From Anthonomus grandis grandis (Eukaryota; Arthropoda; Insecta; Coleoptera; Curculionidae): a DNA stretch of 64,000 bases. Below are positions 46,700 through 60,019 of the stretch, piece after piece. The translations under genes and the position numbers were made by a program. Position 1 is the stretch's first letter; each line of letters begins with the position of its first letter. The notes below the pieces were generated by a model that was given only the letters and a program-made list of their open reading frames with translations, did no database searches and was not told where the DNA came from. Where the stretch lies: contig NC_065556.1 of assembly GCF_022605725.1 (NCBI RefSeq), forward strand, positions 5,890,001-5,954,000, written 5' to 3'.

Positions 46700-48406
46700 C
46701 AGTGCATCCCAAAAGTTATGTCTAAATCCATTTAAAATTCAGGAGTGTGTTCGAAAAAAAAAACGCTCGGACCCGTCGACATTTATTTCAAGTTGCGCAT
46801 TTTTGTACGTGAAGTTGAAATATGAATGAGTGTGTTGTATATACAGGGTTGCTCAAAAATAAATTACGATCATCCACTTCATTTTTTCAAATGAAAGCAC
46901 CTTTTTTATTTTATCTTTAAATGTCGCGTTGAATTCTACGTATGTTTCATGCATCATGTCCTATACCTAAGTTCAACAGTTATCAAAAAAAAGACGATTC
47001 ATGTAACAAATAAAAAAGAACAAAAATTAAGTCAAATGTTCAAAATGGTTGCCATTCACGGCTTGACAATATCCAAGGCGATCAATAAAGTCTCGTTGCA
47101 CATTTTCAATCATTTCCGGAGTTATGGCGCGCACTTCTCTGCAAACTCTCTCTTTCAAGAATATTTGATTTTTTTTATTCGTCTAGAATATTTGGCCTAT
47201 TAACAAATACCTTCGACTTGAGGTATCCCCACAAAAAAAAGTCCATTGATGTTAGGCCAGGCGACCTAGCAGGCCATTCGATGGGTCCTCTCCTTCCTAT
47301 CCACCGATTGGGAAAGGTTTCATCCAAAAATGTATGCACAGTGGCAGCATAGTGCGGAGGAGCGCCATCTTGCTGGATGGTATTTACTTCCATCATCCAA
47401 TGCGGATTTTTTGTTGCCCAATATCGACAATTTTGTCTGTTCACACTACCATTCAAACAAAACGTGGCTTCATCGGAAAAAATAATATTTGTTACTAAAT
47501 TATTATTTAGATTGCACATGTTTTGTAAGCGTTCACAAAACTCATTTCGCCTATCAAAATCGTCATCAAATAACTCTTGCACAGGAATAACTTTGTAGGG
47601 GTGATATTTGTGCTTTTTAGTTATTCGGTGAACTATAGATTTTGCCATGTGTAAATTTGCCCCAATCTGCGACAGAGGAGTGCATGGATTTTCTTCCAAA
47701 GAAAGCAAAGGTCAAGTTGTTCATTTTCATCTCGAGCAGGACGACCAGATTTTGGCAGATCTCTAACAAGACCGAATTCTCTAAATTTAGCCTCTATTCT
47801 ACTCACCATCTTTTGACATATTGGAGGTCGATCAGGATGGATTTCATTGAATAATTGAGCAGCTTCTCTTTGATTACGTGTTCTATCACCAAACCCAACC
47901 ATGCACAGAATTTCCATTTTTTCTCGTTCCGTTAACTTTACCATTATGAAAACTGCAACTTTGCTCGTACACTTCACACTTGACAATATCTGTTTGGCGT
48001 AAAACTGTCATACAGTTTCTATGAAAATACACGGTCACCAGCCAACAATAAAAAAACACGAATGAATGGAATTTTGCTCTGTATAAAAATTCTCAGAGAT
48101 AAGGTGACTTCAATAATAATGTTTGGTCGTCTTTTTTTCGATAACTGTTGACTTTAGATATAGAACATGATGCATGAAACATACGTAGAATTCTAGGCGA
48201 AATTCAAAAATGAAATAAAAAAAAGATGCTTTCATTTGAAAAAATTAAGTTGATGGTCGTAATTTATTTTTGAGCAACCCTGTATATGCAAACTTCACGT
48301 ACAAAAATGCGCAACTCGAAATAAATATCGACGAGTCCGAGCGTTTTTTTTTCCAACACACCCCTGAATTTTAAATGAATTTAGACATAACTTTTGGGAT
48401 ACACTG
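46700..48406 (-). mobile_element. Complete DD41D mariner element, copy M3
   Basis: The element is 1,707 bp, with ends CAGTGCATCCCAAAAG and the inverse of CAGTGTATCCCAAAAG and TA duplications at 46698-46699 and 48407-48408. The inverted repeats of about 290 bp are the best preserved of the three copies, around 90 percent alike. Inner ends CAGGGTTGCTC (46844) and its inverse (ending 48283) are again flanked outside by TA. The left arm has about 20 extra bases just outside the inner end (around 46820-46840). The AACGCTCGGACCCGTCGA block lies in the outer tier. Confidence 0.92.
47028..47944 (-). pseudogene. DD41D mariner transposase with internal deletion (M3)
   Basis: The start at 47944 gives VKLTEREKMEILCMVGFGDR, a DUF4817 helix-turn-helix with GRPARDENEQLDL after it, then a frameshift near 47690. 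The rest reads CTPLSQIGANLHMAKSIVHR, RRNEFCERLQN, IIFSDEATFCLNGSVNRQNC (first Asp) and NPHWMMEVNT, where the protein jumps directly to IQQDGAPPHYAA (second Asp). About 90 residues of the core are deleted. Then come RWIGRRGPIEWPARSPGLTS and MDFFLWGYLKSKVF (third Asp). After one more slip near 47175 the tail VCREVRAITPEMIENVQRDF ends at FEHLT. The spacing between second and third Asp is 41. The deletion removes part of the RNase-H-like fold, so the enzyme is inactive. Confidence 0.9.
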
Positions 48407-48409
48407 TAT

Positions 48410-49500
48410 ATAAATAGTTATATATAAAGGCGCATAATAAAATTATTTTCATTACCTTATTGTAACATAATAATATATTTAATGATCCTTTTTAACAATA
48501 ATCATTTGAGGTTTTTGCAAATATATAAAAAAGTAATATTTATTTAGGCGTCATGCTTTTAACTCGCATAGTATATGTCTCTTTTTTGGCGTTCAAAATT
48601 CTTTAATATTTTTCTGTTTTTAATATTTTTATACACTAAAGTACCTTAGAAGTTTAGCTTTTTAAGTTTTTTTTCGGTAGAAGAAATGTGCATATTACTT
48701 GCGCATAAACTTCTTTTTTATGTTTAAGGGGACTGCGTCAAATATAAAAATGCCCATTCATAAATCATTTCAAATACTTGTTACCTGCAAATCTATTTTA
48801 AGAAAAATCTCGCGAAAAGAAATTAAAAAATTAAACTTTGTAAAGTTTATAGGAGCTAAAATACACTACATTAATAAGTCTATCTTAATAAGTTGAATTT
48901 AAAAATTATTTACTAAAGGTGTTTTAAAATAATAAAAGAACTTTCGGAATAAAACTGTCCTTTGTTTTTAAACTCTGGAAAAGATAGTACCTGTATTTTC
49001 AAATGCTTTTTATAAAAATATTTGATACGTCAATATTTTGGACTATTCCGAAAAATCGCCAAGCATTTATTTTTTAGTTTAATTTTATACGTAAACATCT
49101 GCTTGAGTCTCGTAGTCACGTCTATTTTTTTCATATAAAGAAAATTTTTGAATGTATAGAGAAGGGACAGTTCGTAAAAGTTCTGCAGCAGTCTCTATAT
49201 TTAAAGGCTCTAATAACCATGATAGACCTTCTCTAAATCAAAATATTCGACATGCTTAATGTACATGCCCCCAGGTTAAACGGCACAAGACATAATATTT
49301 AATTGTGGGTAAGGATCACAACGCTTATAAGGCAGATCATAACCTCCTAGCCATCACCTGAATATATATGCCCCTACAAAGTACCTCATCCAAATTGATT
49401 TCCAATAATTTTACAATGGCATTCTGACTATATTTCTAAGAATATGACTATATCTCCTATATTTCTTAGTGAAAACATAATCCTATTTGTTTTGTCGACA
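48410..49500. other. No gene seen
   Basis: AT-rich. No supportable feature. Confidence 0.4.
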
Positions 49501-49509
49501 TTGAGAATC

Positions 49510-50060
49510 AAATTGTTTGCACAGAACCACACCTCAATACTGTGATATCATTAGCAAAAAAGGTATACTTTGCATTTGGCCTGATACGTAAAAGGTCATT
49601 CATATAAATTGAAAATTATATAGGCCTCTAGACTGATCCTTAAGAAACATCGATGTTTAGTTCATCCCTTCAGAGGATGCTCCTGCAAATTTAAACACCG
49701 GCGTTCTATTTTCTAAATAGGTCTAAGAATAAAACACATGCAGTAGACAAATTGTACTGGTTAAAATTTTTTTAAGAGTATAAATTATATAACAGATCAT
49801 TAGATGCTTTTTTTAAATCGCAAACACTAGAATCTCTTATATTTTGATAACTAATATTAAAATAATCTGAGATGTAGGATACAAGATCCATGATCGTCAG
49901 TGTTGTGTTTCTGCGAGTGTCAAAAGAAGCATTCGAGTTTAATGTAATATTAGCTATAAATGTAAAATATGCAAATTATCAATAGTATTTACATAATTTA
50001 ATAGTTCGCTCCAGTCAGTTGAACTAAAAGAATCTTCTGGTATTACCTGATCTTGATACG
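49510..50060 (-). pseudogene. Jockey/I-type LINE RT fragment with FAND in place of FADD
   Basis: Minus-strand pieces are a DLKKA-type first catalytic block and LLYNLYS near 49800, RCLNLQEHPLKG-like text (for x-S-G-V-P-Q-G-S) near 49680, the start of motif B/C with IYMNDLLRIRPNAKYTFFAND (about 49560-49620; FADD has become FAND), and QFDSQCRQNK. Stops and shifts are everywhere. It is a fragment of the RT palm only, without termini. Confidence 0.6.
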
Positions 50061-51590
50061 TATAATACCCAGAGGAGTGAAGATTTAAATGAAATTAAAT
50101 AGTTAATATTATCAGTTCACCTTAACTGTAGGGAAGTCTTCATCGAAGAATCCGTAGTAATTTTTCTCTTATTCATTTCAAAAAAGCAATCCGATGTAGG
50201 CTAAAGCGATGAATTTCACAGAATTTTTTTTTTGAAAACGCTTTCGCTTTTTCGTTTTTCTCCACTATATTGTGTTCTAGGACCCAGTGTAAATAAACTA
50301 ATTTTCTTCTGCCTAACTCATTAATCATTATTCTATTAACTAGTTCTTGGTGCCTAAATATTCTTTTATGCTTTTTTACTTTCGGAACACGTAATTATAT
50401 TATTTTTAGGGTGCCTGTTTCATTCGTCTCCTAGGGTAGAGGAGAAAATGCCTAGTAGATTTTCTTGAAAACTAATTACATACCTTCCCAGCGGGAAAGC
50501 TTAAGCCAAAGTGATGTTCCTTCCACACTCGCTGCTTAATTTTGGGATTTTTGAGAATTTATCAGTGCTCCAGATTTATAGACCTCTTGACTCTAAGCAA
50601 TCTCGACTGTAAGCTTGTATTGCAAGCCATTCCTTTCTACTTCAAAAGATTTCATCAGTCAAAAGACTTTGTCTGGCCTCGACCTCTATTGAATATTTTT
50701 TTTACAAAATAACATTAATACATCAAATTGGTGTAAAGAGAAAAAAAAAAGAAACTCATGAAGGAAAACTAAGAAAGAGTTTAAATAGCTTATCACTCAA
50801 CGAGATGTTAGCAGAGTGTTAATATTTTGTCAGTATTATATTATTTTGATTAACTTAAGTAATCTGAAAATTACATATTAAGTTATTTGCGAAAACTGCG
50901 CTAATTTTAATATTCCGTAAGGGAGAATAATAGGGCCTATTTTATTTAAAATTTACTATCAATTTCAAGGGTTATTAATTTTGTTGATGATATGTTATAC
51001 TTTAGGTCAACCTGAGAGGGGCAGTTCAGGAAGCCATATATCTCAGCATTTAATTAGGCAATACAAAGAATGTAGGAGAAACTCTTTTTTTCAATTTTAA
51101 GTTTGTGACTTGTGATTTGTTCCATACCCAAAACCTGAGTTAGCCAGACCTATATACGTAAAGTATATAAAGCTAGAGGAGTGTAAAGCGCATAGAGCCT
51201 ATAAATGTGATGGTAACTTTTTCGTAAGATCTATAACATAGATTTTTGCGACAGAATCAATCAAGCTGTCTATATACTCAATGTTTGGAAAGACACTGAT
51301 TGGGAACTACATGTTGGAATTCATTTCTGCCTCTTGCCATGCTGACAAGTTTTGTTATCATCCCTATTTTGGTCTATTATCTAATATTTCTTGCCCATGA
51401 CATCTGCTTTTTTCCAATTTCTCTTCTTTCTATTTGTATCTTTTTCTCCAGAAATAGTTGAAGCAACTAGAATCTGACGTGTATGAAGATGTGACCAAGT
51501 AAAGTGCTTATAAATATTTCCCTGTTCTTATTAACTCTTCTTAATTTTTCTTAATTCATTACCCTGTCTAAGGTACTTTCAGTAAGCGTC
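50061..51590. other. No gene seen
   Basis: AT-rich to mixed composition. No coding resemblance recognised. Confidence 0.35.
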
Positions 51591-51599
51591 GGTAGTTCA

Positions 51600-53400
51600 C
51601 ATCTCGAAGGCTTCTATTTTATTGCTAAAGATTCCCCTCCATATAGACGTACGGACCAGGTATATTACTTCGAACTCGAAGGCATATATCAGACTTGAAG
51701 GGATATATTTCTTGAATTTAAATTTTTTTTTTATATTTCATAAACGCCGTATGAACCATCTTAATTGTGCATCCTTCTCCGAGTTTTACAGATATTTAAA
51801 ATATGTTACTCTTCCAACATTTTGATTATTTATGTCAATTGCAGTATTTGCATATATTTAATTTTTCTTATTGACTATCATAAATTAGTTTTTTTCTTGT
51901 TGTTTTTATTTAAGTTCTTCAACAGCATTAAAAAGAAGGAAAGTATTATAGGATATGCAGCGTATGTTCAAGAATGGCCCTTTATTCACTTTGACTCCTA
52001 TTTTTTAATCTTCAAAAGTTTCTGCAAATATGGCCTCGGAGTATAGATTAAACAACAGAGGAGATAAGACGCATTCTTGTTGGACTCCTCTATAATCAGT
52101 AGTAGTAATATCTGTAGTAGTAATTTCTTGCCTTGTAATACTTGCTGATTGTGTGTGTTGCTTATTAAGTTTTGAGTATTAAGCATGGTAGTATGCTTTC
52201 TCATAATCTACGAAGCATAGAAATAAGTCTTTTTTAATATCTTAACAGTTTTGTATTAGGACTTAAAATTTAAAAAGCTCCTCACGCATATCCATACTCG
52301 ATTTGAAGCGAAACTGATTGCGACTGATATTTCTCTCGCACTTTTTTTTGTATTCTTCTGCGTATTATTTTAAGAAATATTTTTAAAGAGTGGTGCATCA
52401 GGCTTACTAGTATAAGAAATTTGATTTAAACCAGCGCTTAGGGCAACTTATTAATGATTAAAGGCTTTATGCATTACAGCGACGTTTTTATCATAAATTA
52501 GTTTTAGAACGCCCGCCAGTATTCGGTCTGGTCCTGTGACTTTTTCCTCTTTTACTTCCAATAAAGCTTTTTATATTTTTTCTTATAGTATGCTAGTCCG
52601 AATAAGGGCGTGTTTTATTGTTTATCTGTTAGTTCATTACGAGAGTCGTAAGCGAGTAAATTCGTAATGTATCTTCTCAGAGTTATTTTTATCTTTTTCC
52701 TTGATTACGAACATACATTTATCACCTACAAGTAGAGTTAAAGACCATCTGTTATCTACACCAGAGGCTTTTTAGATTTTTTTGCGCTCCTCCTGAGTTG
52801 TGGATGTGTTGTAAGTATTTAAGGCTCTGGTATTCTTCTTCTAGATTTCTTCTGGTCTTTCTTTCCGATCTTATCAGTAAATCTTTTATGTTCGCCGTGA
52901 TTATTAATATTATATCCGTTCTTGTGTTGTCCTTGTTTGTGATTCATTTTAAAGATCAAAATTTCCTACAGTTTAAATGGTTGCTGTTCCATCTAATTGC
53001 GTCTTAGTCGTTCCACTTCCTAGTTCAATTCGTTTCTGAGATCCGATCAGACATTCTTCTCTTATAGTCGCGAGGTAACCGGACATACACTCGCAACTAC
53101 TTATTTATACTTCTTTGGTTTCGGTTGATAATCAGTAAAGCTCTCTTTATTTTTATGCTAATCGCCAAAAGACAATGATCCGATAGCACATCTGCACCTG
53201 GATATGTTTGTGCGTTTGTAACGCTTATGCTAAATCTCTTGTTAATGAGGATAAAATCAATATTGTTATGACGATGTTTTCAGAATTATCACATGGCGCT
53301 CTCCACGTGTACAGTCTTCTTAAAAGCAAGGAGTGTGAAGACACATTCTTGTGGTTTTTGCACGATAATAGTGCGATTCGGCATGCGGAACTTTATTAAT
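51600..53400 (-). pseudogene. LINE with APE endonuclease and RT, heavily decayed (RTE-like)
   Basis: Minus-strand order: NNIDFILINKRFSISV and TYPGADVLSDHCLLAI (end of the endonuclease with the catalytic SDH, 53110-53270); KVTGPDRILAGVLKLI (about 52500); LKIIRRRIQKK and RNQFRFKSSMDMREELFKF (52260-52390); LFLCFVDYEKAY (first RT catalytic block, about 52215); GVQQECVLSPLLFNLYSEAI (52030-52090). The YADD box is not seen. Then FKYL and R-R-L-x-N-I-type text follow down to about 51610. The wording F-V-D-Y-x-K-A-F and V-R-Q-G-C-V-L-S-P-L-L-F-N-L-Y-S-E fits the RTE-like or related endonuclease-RT LINEs of insects. Nearly every block is in a different frame. Confidence 0.72.
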
Positions 53401-56400
53401 GTGACATTCTAAATCGTAATTATTTCTTTTTTTACATTTTTAATGGGTTTACTTCTGCGCCTTCCTCCTAATTCTTTTTCTAAAACGCCTACTTCATTTA
53501 TTTTAGATATTACAGTGTGACGCATCCTTTCCGAAATACCTTAGGTATTAAAAAAAAATACACACCCTACATGATTTATTTCCTACCATAAGACTATAAG
53601 TTTAAAGTATGTACTCGACAAAAAATTTTTTAAGCTGTCGTCTTTCTTCGTATCTTCTCAACTTTTATGTGCCTTGCCAAAAATTCTCGCTGGAGATGTA
53701 GGTCGCCGATATTATTAAATTTTTCAAATACTTCTTCTATTCTTTCCTCATCTATGATTTGGAAAGACATAGGATTTTTCTGACATACGGTTGATGTAAA
53801 ACGTGCTTTTATCTAGCCGAAACCACCTTTTGGGAATATCTGCATACATACTCCTACCCTAAAATTTAAAATTTTAAAACATTAGCTTATATTAAAAATG
53901 ATAAACTTTAAGACAATATGTTTGTTAACTCTAATTATCCAACAAGCAATACTCCTATTAATATAGCATGTAATATTGTCGAAAAAATTTACATTTAATT
54001 TTTGGTAAAGATTATATGTATAGGTTACCCTTATTTCGTATAGCTGTATGTAATTTTTTATATAGTAATGTTTCTATGATTTCTTGCTTTTAACAGGTCA
54101 CTGCACTAGTTTTTAACAGTAAAACCTCTATGGTAAATGTTAGTTATTTAACTGTGATTTAAATTACCATTTTATTACGAGGAAGGTGATGTATTAAAAT
54201 AAACAAACTAACTAGCTTTGCACTTTTTTATATTTAATTAAATCTTGTTTGATTTATTCTGGTCGTCCTGTAGAAAGTGTGCACCTATAAGTGAAAATGA
54301 ATATCATATCATAATCAAAACAATAAATATGCTCGTTAAATCAAAAAGTCAATAATCAAAAATCATATTGCAGTTTTTGAACTATAGTTTTATATTTACA
54401 GGAAAAAATACTATTGCATTTTTATTATAAGTGTAAATGACTAAAAACTCCTTACTAGCTAACTGATATACGTATTTCACCAAATTTGGAAACTCTGTAT
54501 AAAAACTTAAGGTCTTTCGAATGATCAATTAAACATTAAAAGAACAGGCATCAGAAGCGTCACTAAAATGTCGTCAGTTAAAATGTCTTTAAAAAGTCAG
54601 TAAAGTAGATCATTAAACGGTAATATAGGTCAATAATAAACGTACTATTCACATCACATAACTGACGTTATTTTGGTGGGACTTGATTACGTGATTTTAA
54701 TAGTTATTATGACTTCATGTAAAAACGTCATAGTTATTTCCTAAAGTTTTTGTCGCGGTTTTGAGACATCATTTGGTTTTCTGGGCAGGTAATTTTTTTT
54801 CTTATGGTTTTTTTCCCTTAGCCTTGATGATTTGAAATCCAAACAGTGGAGAAAGTAATCCAAATCTTCTGTGTGATTAAAACAATAGGCAATATTGTAA
54901 CAAAATCACATTTATTCATCCCCAAACCTAACATGTCATCTCTCTACTAACACTTCTTAATAAACCTTACATACGGCCAAATTCAAAACGGTACGGTACG
55001 GGAAGAGAAGGGGAGAGGTGCAATGAAGAGAACCTATGTCGGTAAGCAAAATGTAAAAGCGGTGCGGTAATTTTTGGCAGTGAACAAACGGATCAGATAC
55101 AGCCCAGAGAAAATAAAGCATGAAACGGTCGGTATTAATCGGTATGGTAAGCGGTAAATCACGCACAGAAGATGTAAGGGGTCTAATATGGAAAACAAAT
55201 GCGGGCGCTCGTAACCTTGACCAACTCTGTTTAAAATGTCGGTAGACGCAATCTTAATTATGTAGGTAGAAGATGGCAATGTTGTCAGATTGGAAATAAC
55301 GGGATAATATCCAATGCAGGGTGCTACCTAGTAACGGTCCGACAAGTAGCCCTCTGCACTTTATTAAGGAGTCCACAGCGTATATCTTAGGGACATCAGG
55401 AATAGGAAAAAATGATTTTCCTACCTTCTTACCTACTATACTTACATGCTGGCAACGAATAAGTATACAGAGGCGGAGCGATGTATGGCCTGTGGGAAAA
55501 AAGAACCGAGTAATTCTATAGATAAATAAGAGATTTACAGAAAATTTAGTAACTTCGTTACAAGAGTAAATTCGACGAATGAGTTTTAGCTGGCTACAGA
55601 CTTTTTTAGAAGTTGCTTACTAAGGTTCAGCTTACAAGAGGCGGAATGTAAAATTTAATATACATTCATATTTGGACACCTAAAAATTCGAGAGCTACAC
55701 AAAATAAGTTTTCTAGCTAACAAAATTTATTTTAACTTAATTAAAACTTATTTTAACTTAATATTAAATATTTCATCAATTTTGCTATTTATCACAGCAA
55801 GAATAAACTTTGCTGTTTGCAATATTTCCGGGAAGAACTGTAACTGACTTCTTAAGTGGCAATTTTCTAAATATGTAGAGAGGCTGTCATGTCAACTATT
55901 ACGTTCAGGGACTAAAATCTTCCAAAATCTAAATAAGGTATAACTTTTTCGTCGAATAGAGATTTCCTGTATGAATTTTAAAATAATCCAAAGGTTTTTC
56001 AAAAGTCGTTTAAAAATGCATTTTATAGTTCTACAGCATAATGGTGGTCATATTGAGCAGCTGTTATTATTTATTTAAGTTTAGGTTTTGTCAAGTATTT
56101 AATTAAGTTAAATAATTAATACATTATTAAACCCTTTTATAATTTTATATTTTAAATATCTCTTTCACTTTTTAAATATTTTAAATTTGTTTTGTTTTTA
56201 AAAAATAAATCTTTTCAAAACAATTATTAATAACCTATGAACTAAGTTCCTAAAAAATTAATTTGACAAATAGACATATATCTGCCTAAACTTGAACAAA
56301 AAATTAGCCGTATATTTTTATTTAGTAATTTGCTTTCATAATGGGCTAAAAAAAAATTATAAGAATTATATTATGTCACTAGGGTGAATTTATATATCTA

Positions 56401-57245
56401 AGATTAATACAAATCAAGCGAAAATTGTTTTCTTTTTTGATGCACTATTGCTAGCTAAGAAAATTAAATTTAAATTGCTTTATAATTCGCAGTGCAGATG
56501 AATAATTTTGGAAAAAAAATTATTAATATTACACTGATAATAAAAATTATTGGAAGTGACTACTTTCTCTTATATATACTTTTATATACATGAACCAGTA
56601 TACAAGTATTCCTTTTTTAAATCTTCTAACGTATTATCAAAAGTTTTATACAATGGAATTTCAAGGTGCCTGTATAAAAAGAAATCTAAACTCTTAAGAT
56701 CGTGGTGTCTTCGCGACTTATTTAATGAATATTATAAGCTATATTTAAACGGTTTTAGATAAATTTCACTGCAATAAGCAGGGATTCCATCGGGCATGAA
56801 TCATATTTGATTCCTTAACGCAGTTGGTACCTCTTTAAGCAATCCATTTAGATCTTCCTTAAATTGGCAGAAATAAGACAAGGCGTTAATAATAAAAAAT
56901 TAACCGAAATACGCCAAACAATTTGATTACTAATATTCGGAGTTCTAGCGATTTTCCTTATACTTAGTTCAAAGTCTATTTTCGGGAGTAACTTTGTTGA
57001 AACTACCTTAAGTTTATTTAAGTCAGGGATGACTATAATACCTCTACTTACGAGTTTAATTCATTCCGTAACCTTGCTTGTATGCCAAATTATGCGTAAC
57101 TTAAGCAAATTTCTCCATTCGAATTAATTAGAATGCTATTAATTCATTTTAGCTCCCAAAACACCACCTCAGTGGTTTTTGAATAAGAAGAAAGTAATTC
57201 CAAGCAGAAACATTTATTTATAAATAATAAACTATGCAATTCTAT
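53401..57245. other. Long stretch without a recognisable gene
   Basis: A minus-strand piece at 53650-53790 (QIIDEERIEEVFEKFNNIGD and ARHIKVEKIRRKT) is protein-like and may be a further 5' part of the LINE at 51600. The GC-richer patch 54980-55270 repeats ACCG-type words (GGTACGGTACGG, GGTCGGTATTAATCGGTATG), nature unknown. The rest is AT-rich with nothing supportable. Confidence 0.35.
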
Positions 57246-57249
57246 AAAA

Positions 57250-58860
57250 ACATAATAAATGAAATAGTAATTTGTTTACGGAAACGCTTAATTTTCGCTA
57301 CTGGTCTTCGCTTTTTTCGTCACGCTTTGTTCTTTCCCACTTGCAAACCGTTTAAAACAAATGTTTTTCCAAAAGCTTTGTTTTTTCCTCCCTGTCAGGA
57401 TATTGCAAAAGTGAGTTAGGGAAGTTTCGTTGAATAAATTTGATGCACGATCAGTTGCAACTATTTTGGGATGATTTTTATCCACGAACTCTATAATTTT
57501 CTCCCACATTCCTAAGATCTCCTTTATATCTCTTATAGAGATCACCCCTTCATTTATGGCTTCTCTTCAAAACCAATTTTTCGTTGAACCGCCGTAAACT
57601 GCAGCGATTGTAATTCGTGTAACGCCTCAGTTGTTAGCTTCTAAAACTGTTCTTCGACAAGTTCGTTTGCATATCTCTTATCTACCTTCAGACCCATGGA
57701 TTTTTTCAAAGAAATAATCCTCTCTACCAGGGATACTTTGAGTTACAATCCTTCGAAGCCCCTTTCAGCTATATCCTCAGGTCACAGCTTCTTCCGTGCA
57801 GAGGTTATTGAGTCCTCATTGTAATACCCAGCCATAACTGATCAATAATTCTTAGGCATATAACGGTGTTAAAGTTGTCCGTTTGTGTTTTCCGTCACCT
57901 CAAAGCAGCGCCAAAAAATGTGTCTGGTGTACAACTTCTTAAAATTAGAACCCACCAGCGGCTGATGATCCATGGGCTGCAGGATAGTGATTTTGGATGA
58001 CATGTAAAAAACCTTTATAAACTCGAACTGTTTCAGTAAATCATCTTCGAGATTTGGTGGGTGAGCATAAATATTGTCGAAAACGAGAATACCTTAATGG
58101 GCAGGTTGTTTTCCTGTAGATGTTTTCTAACAGAAGAGCCAAATCACAGGTTTCTTCTCTTCACAAAGAATTACCTGGTGACCCACGCCTTCGGATTTGC
58201 CTTATACATAACATGCAAGTTTTCTTTTAAAATCTGATGTGACTTAAAGTCTATGGGATTTTTTGAATGGCTTGGGTTTTTCGCAGATGCTTGATTTTAG
58301 TCGACAGTCGCCACTCGCATTTACGTAAAATGCTAGGGTTAATCTATCCTTCATGGTTTGTGACCAGATATCGTTTTCTCCTCTGCCGTTATGTAAGTCT
58401 TATTCGGCATCCTTTTTCAAAAAAAGCCCTGTCTCGTCACAATTACGACTTATTGCGAGATGTACCCTTTGGCTTCTATCTTCAGAAAACGTTTCGACGT
58501 AAACCTCAGCTGCCTTAATATTCGAATTTGCTATCTCACTATTCCTGAAGATGGAGTGAATGCCGGTCCTTTTCCTAAATTTTTCAAACCAGCCTTGACT
58601 GGGTTTAAACGACTTTTCCGATTCTTCTCCTACATCATCAGTAGTTTCTCCATTTTTTCATAAAGAGAGGTCTGGAATTTAGAACTTATCGAAACGCTCT
58701 TACGTAGCAATATACCCTTTATCGACTGATTCTGTTTTAGCACAGTATATATCGTTAATGTGCTACGCCCATACATCCTCGCCAAGTCAATTACTTGCAC
58801 ACCTTGTTTTATGATTTTACACTTTCATTCAATAGAAATCATCTTCTTTTTCGGACCGAT
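57250..58860 (-). pseudogene. Tigger/pogo-type transposase pseudogene
   Basis: The minus strand shows the whole family layout. First is a CENP-B-type N-terminal helix-turn-helix (IIKQGVQVIDLARMYGRSTL, TIYTVLKQNQSIKG, 58740-58850). Next is an MEKLLMM segment of the second DNA-binding domain. The DDE core has DETGLF (first Asp, near 58430), KTYITAEEK and GHKP, VNASGDC, then ILVFDNIYAHPPN (second Asp, near 58080) and ITILQPMDHQPL (third Asp, near 57990). The C-terminal region ends KEILGMWEKIIEFVDKNHP, NETSLTHFCNIL and the basic KKAKTSSEN tail at 57288. Frameshifts and stops are many. Terminal repeats were not found, so the element borders are unknown. Tigger transposases target TA. Confidence 0.85.
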
Positions 58861-58869
58861 GATTATAAA

Positions 58870-60015
58870 GGTAAATATGATTGTGGTCTGTAAATATACA
58901 AAAAGCAATATTAATTAAACTATTTTAACTAAAAATAAACCATCTGACAATAAAAAAAGACTTTCAAAAATAAATTTGATCTCTTAATTTGCTTTTAGTC
59001 AATGTACAATCATTTTTATAAAAACCATACGGCATAAAAAGGAGGACATCAAATTTGCTAAAAAAAATGGAATTTAAAAATTTAGGACATTTATGACATA
59101 CATTCATAAAAAGTTTGTCTTAAAATGAATAGTCACACTTTAAGGAGAATCCTAAATTCATTTCTAACAATAAGAAACTTGCGCTTTATTATTTCACTAT
59201 CAATACTATATAACAATTAAAATTTTAAATAGGTCCTAAATTAATATTTACATAATGAATAAATAGAGAGCCTAAAGGTATGTAATTAGTTAGCAAACTA
59301 TATTATTTATATCCCACACATGCCAGTGATGGCTTTACTAACCGAGCGCTGACCGAAACTTTGAAAATTATATTATATATATAATTACTAAATTATTTTT
59401 AATTTATGTAACCGAATGTCGATTTAGCTAATTTTAATAAATTGATTTTTGTCTTTAAATTGTTTTTTTTTTCAATATTTTTAAGATTAAAACCCTTCTG
59501 TAAGCATATTTTTAAAGTCTAAATAATGTACAAAAAGAAAAAACTATACTTTCTTTTTGTTTGAACTAACAAGGAATTTATTTTTTTTTTAAAGTGAAAT
59601 AGTCAGTAAGACAAAATATGCTTAATAAGCTAAAGAAATATATTTTTTTTTGTAGAAAAAACATAAAAATAAATAGAATAGAACTATATACCTGAAAAAA
59701 AGTATTATGACAAACCAGCAACAAAAATGTTTATAGACTCATAATATAAGAAACGGCCCAGGATAATAGGGACACTGTAACTTGTTGAATTATACGAAAC
59801 GTATTTAAAATTTATTATAGAATTTTGTAAATTGCTGACGTCATAGTTACTTCTAGAGAGGCTATTTTTTATGGAAAAAAATTTAGATAGAAACCTAAAT
59901 TTTAATTATTTTTTTTAATATGAAAGAATATATTTGTGAATTATAAAACAACATGCATATCAAAATGGTCTATGAGATAAAGGAATGAAAATCTAAATTA
60001 GAAGTTCTATGCTTT
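58870..60015. other. AT-rich stretch, no gene seen
   Basis: Nothing supportable on either strand. Confidence 0.45.
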
Positions 60016-60019
60016 TTAA

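Noticed and set aside
54957..55279. Minus-strand frames over the ACCG-repeating patch
   Set aside because: They resemble nothing known and reflect short degenerate repeats rather than a gene.
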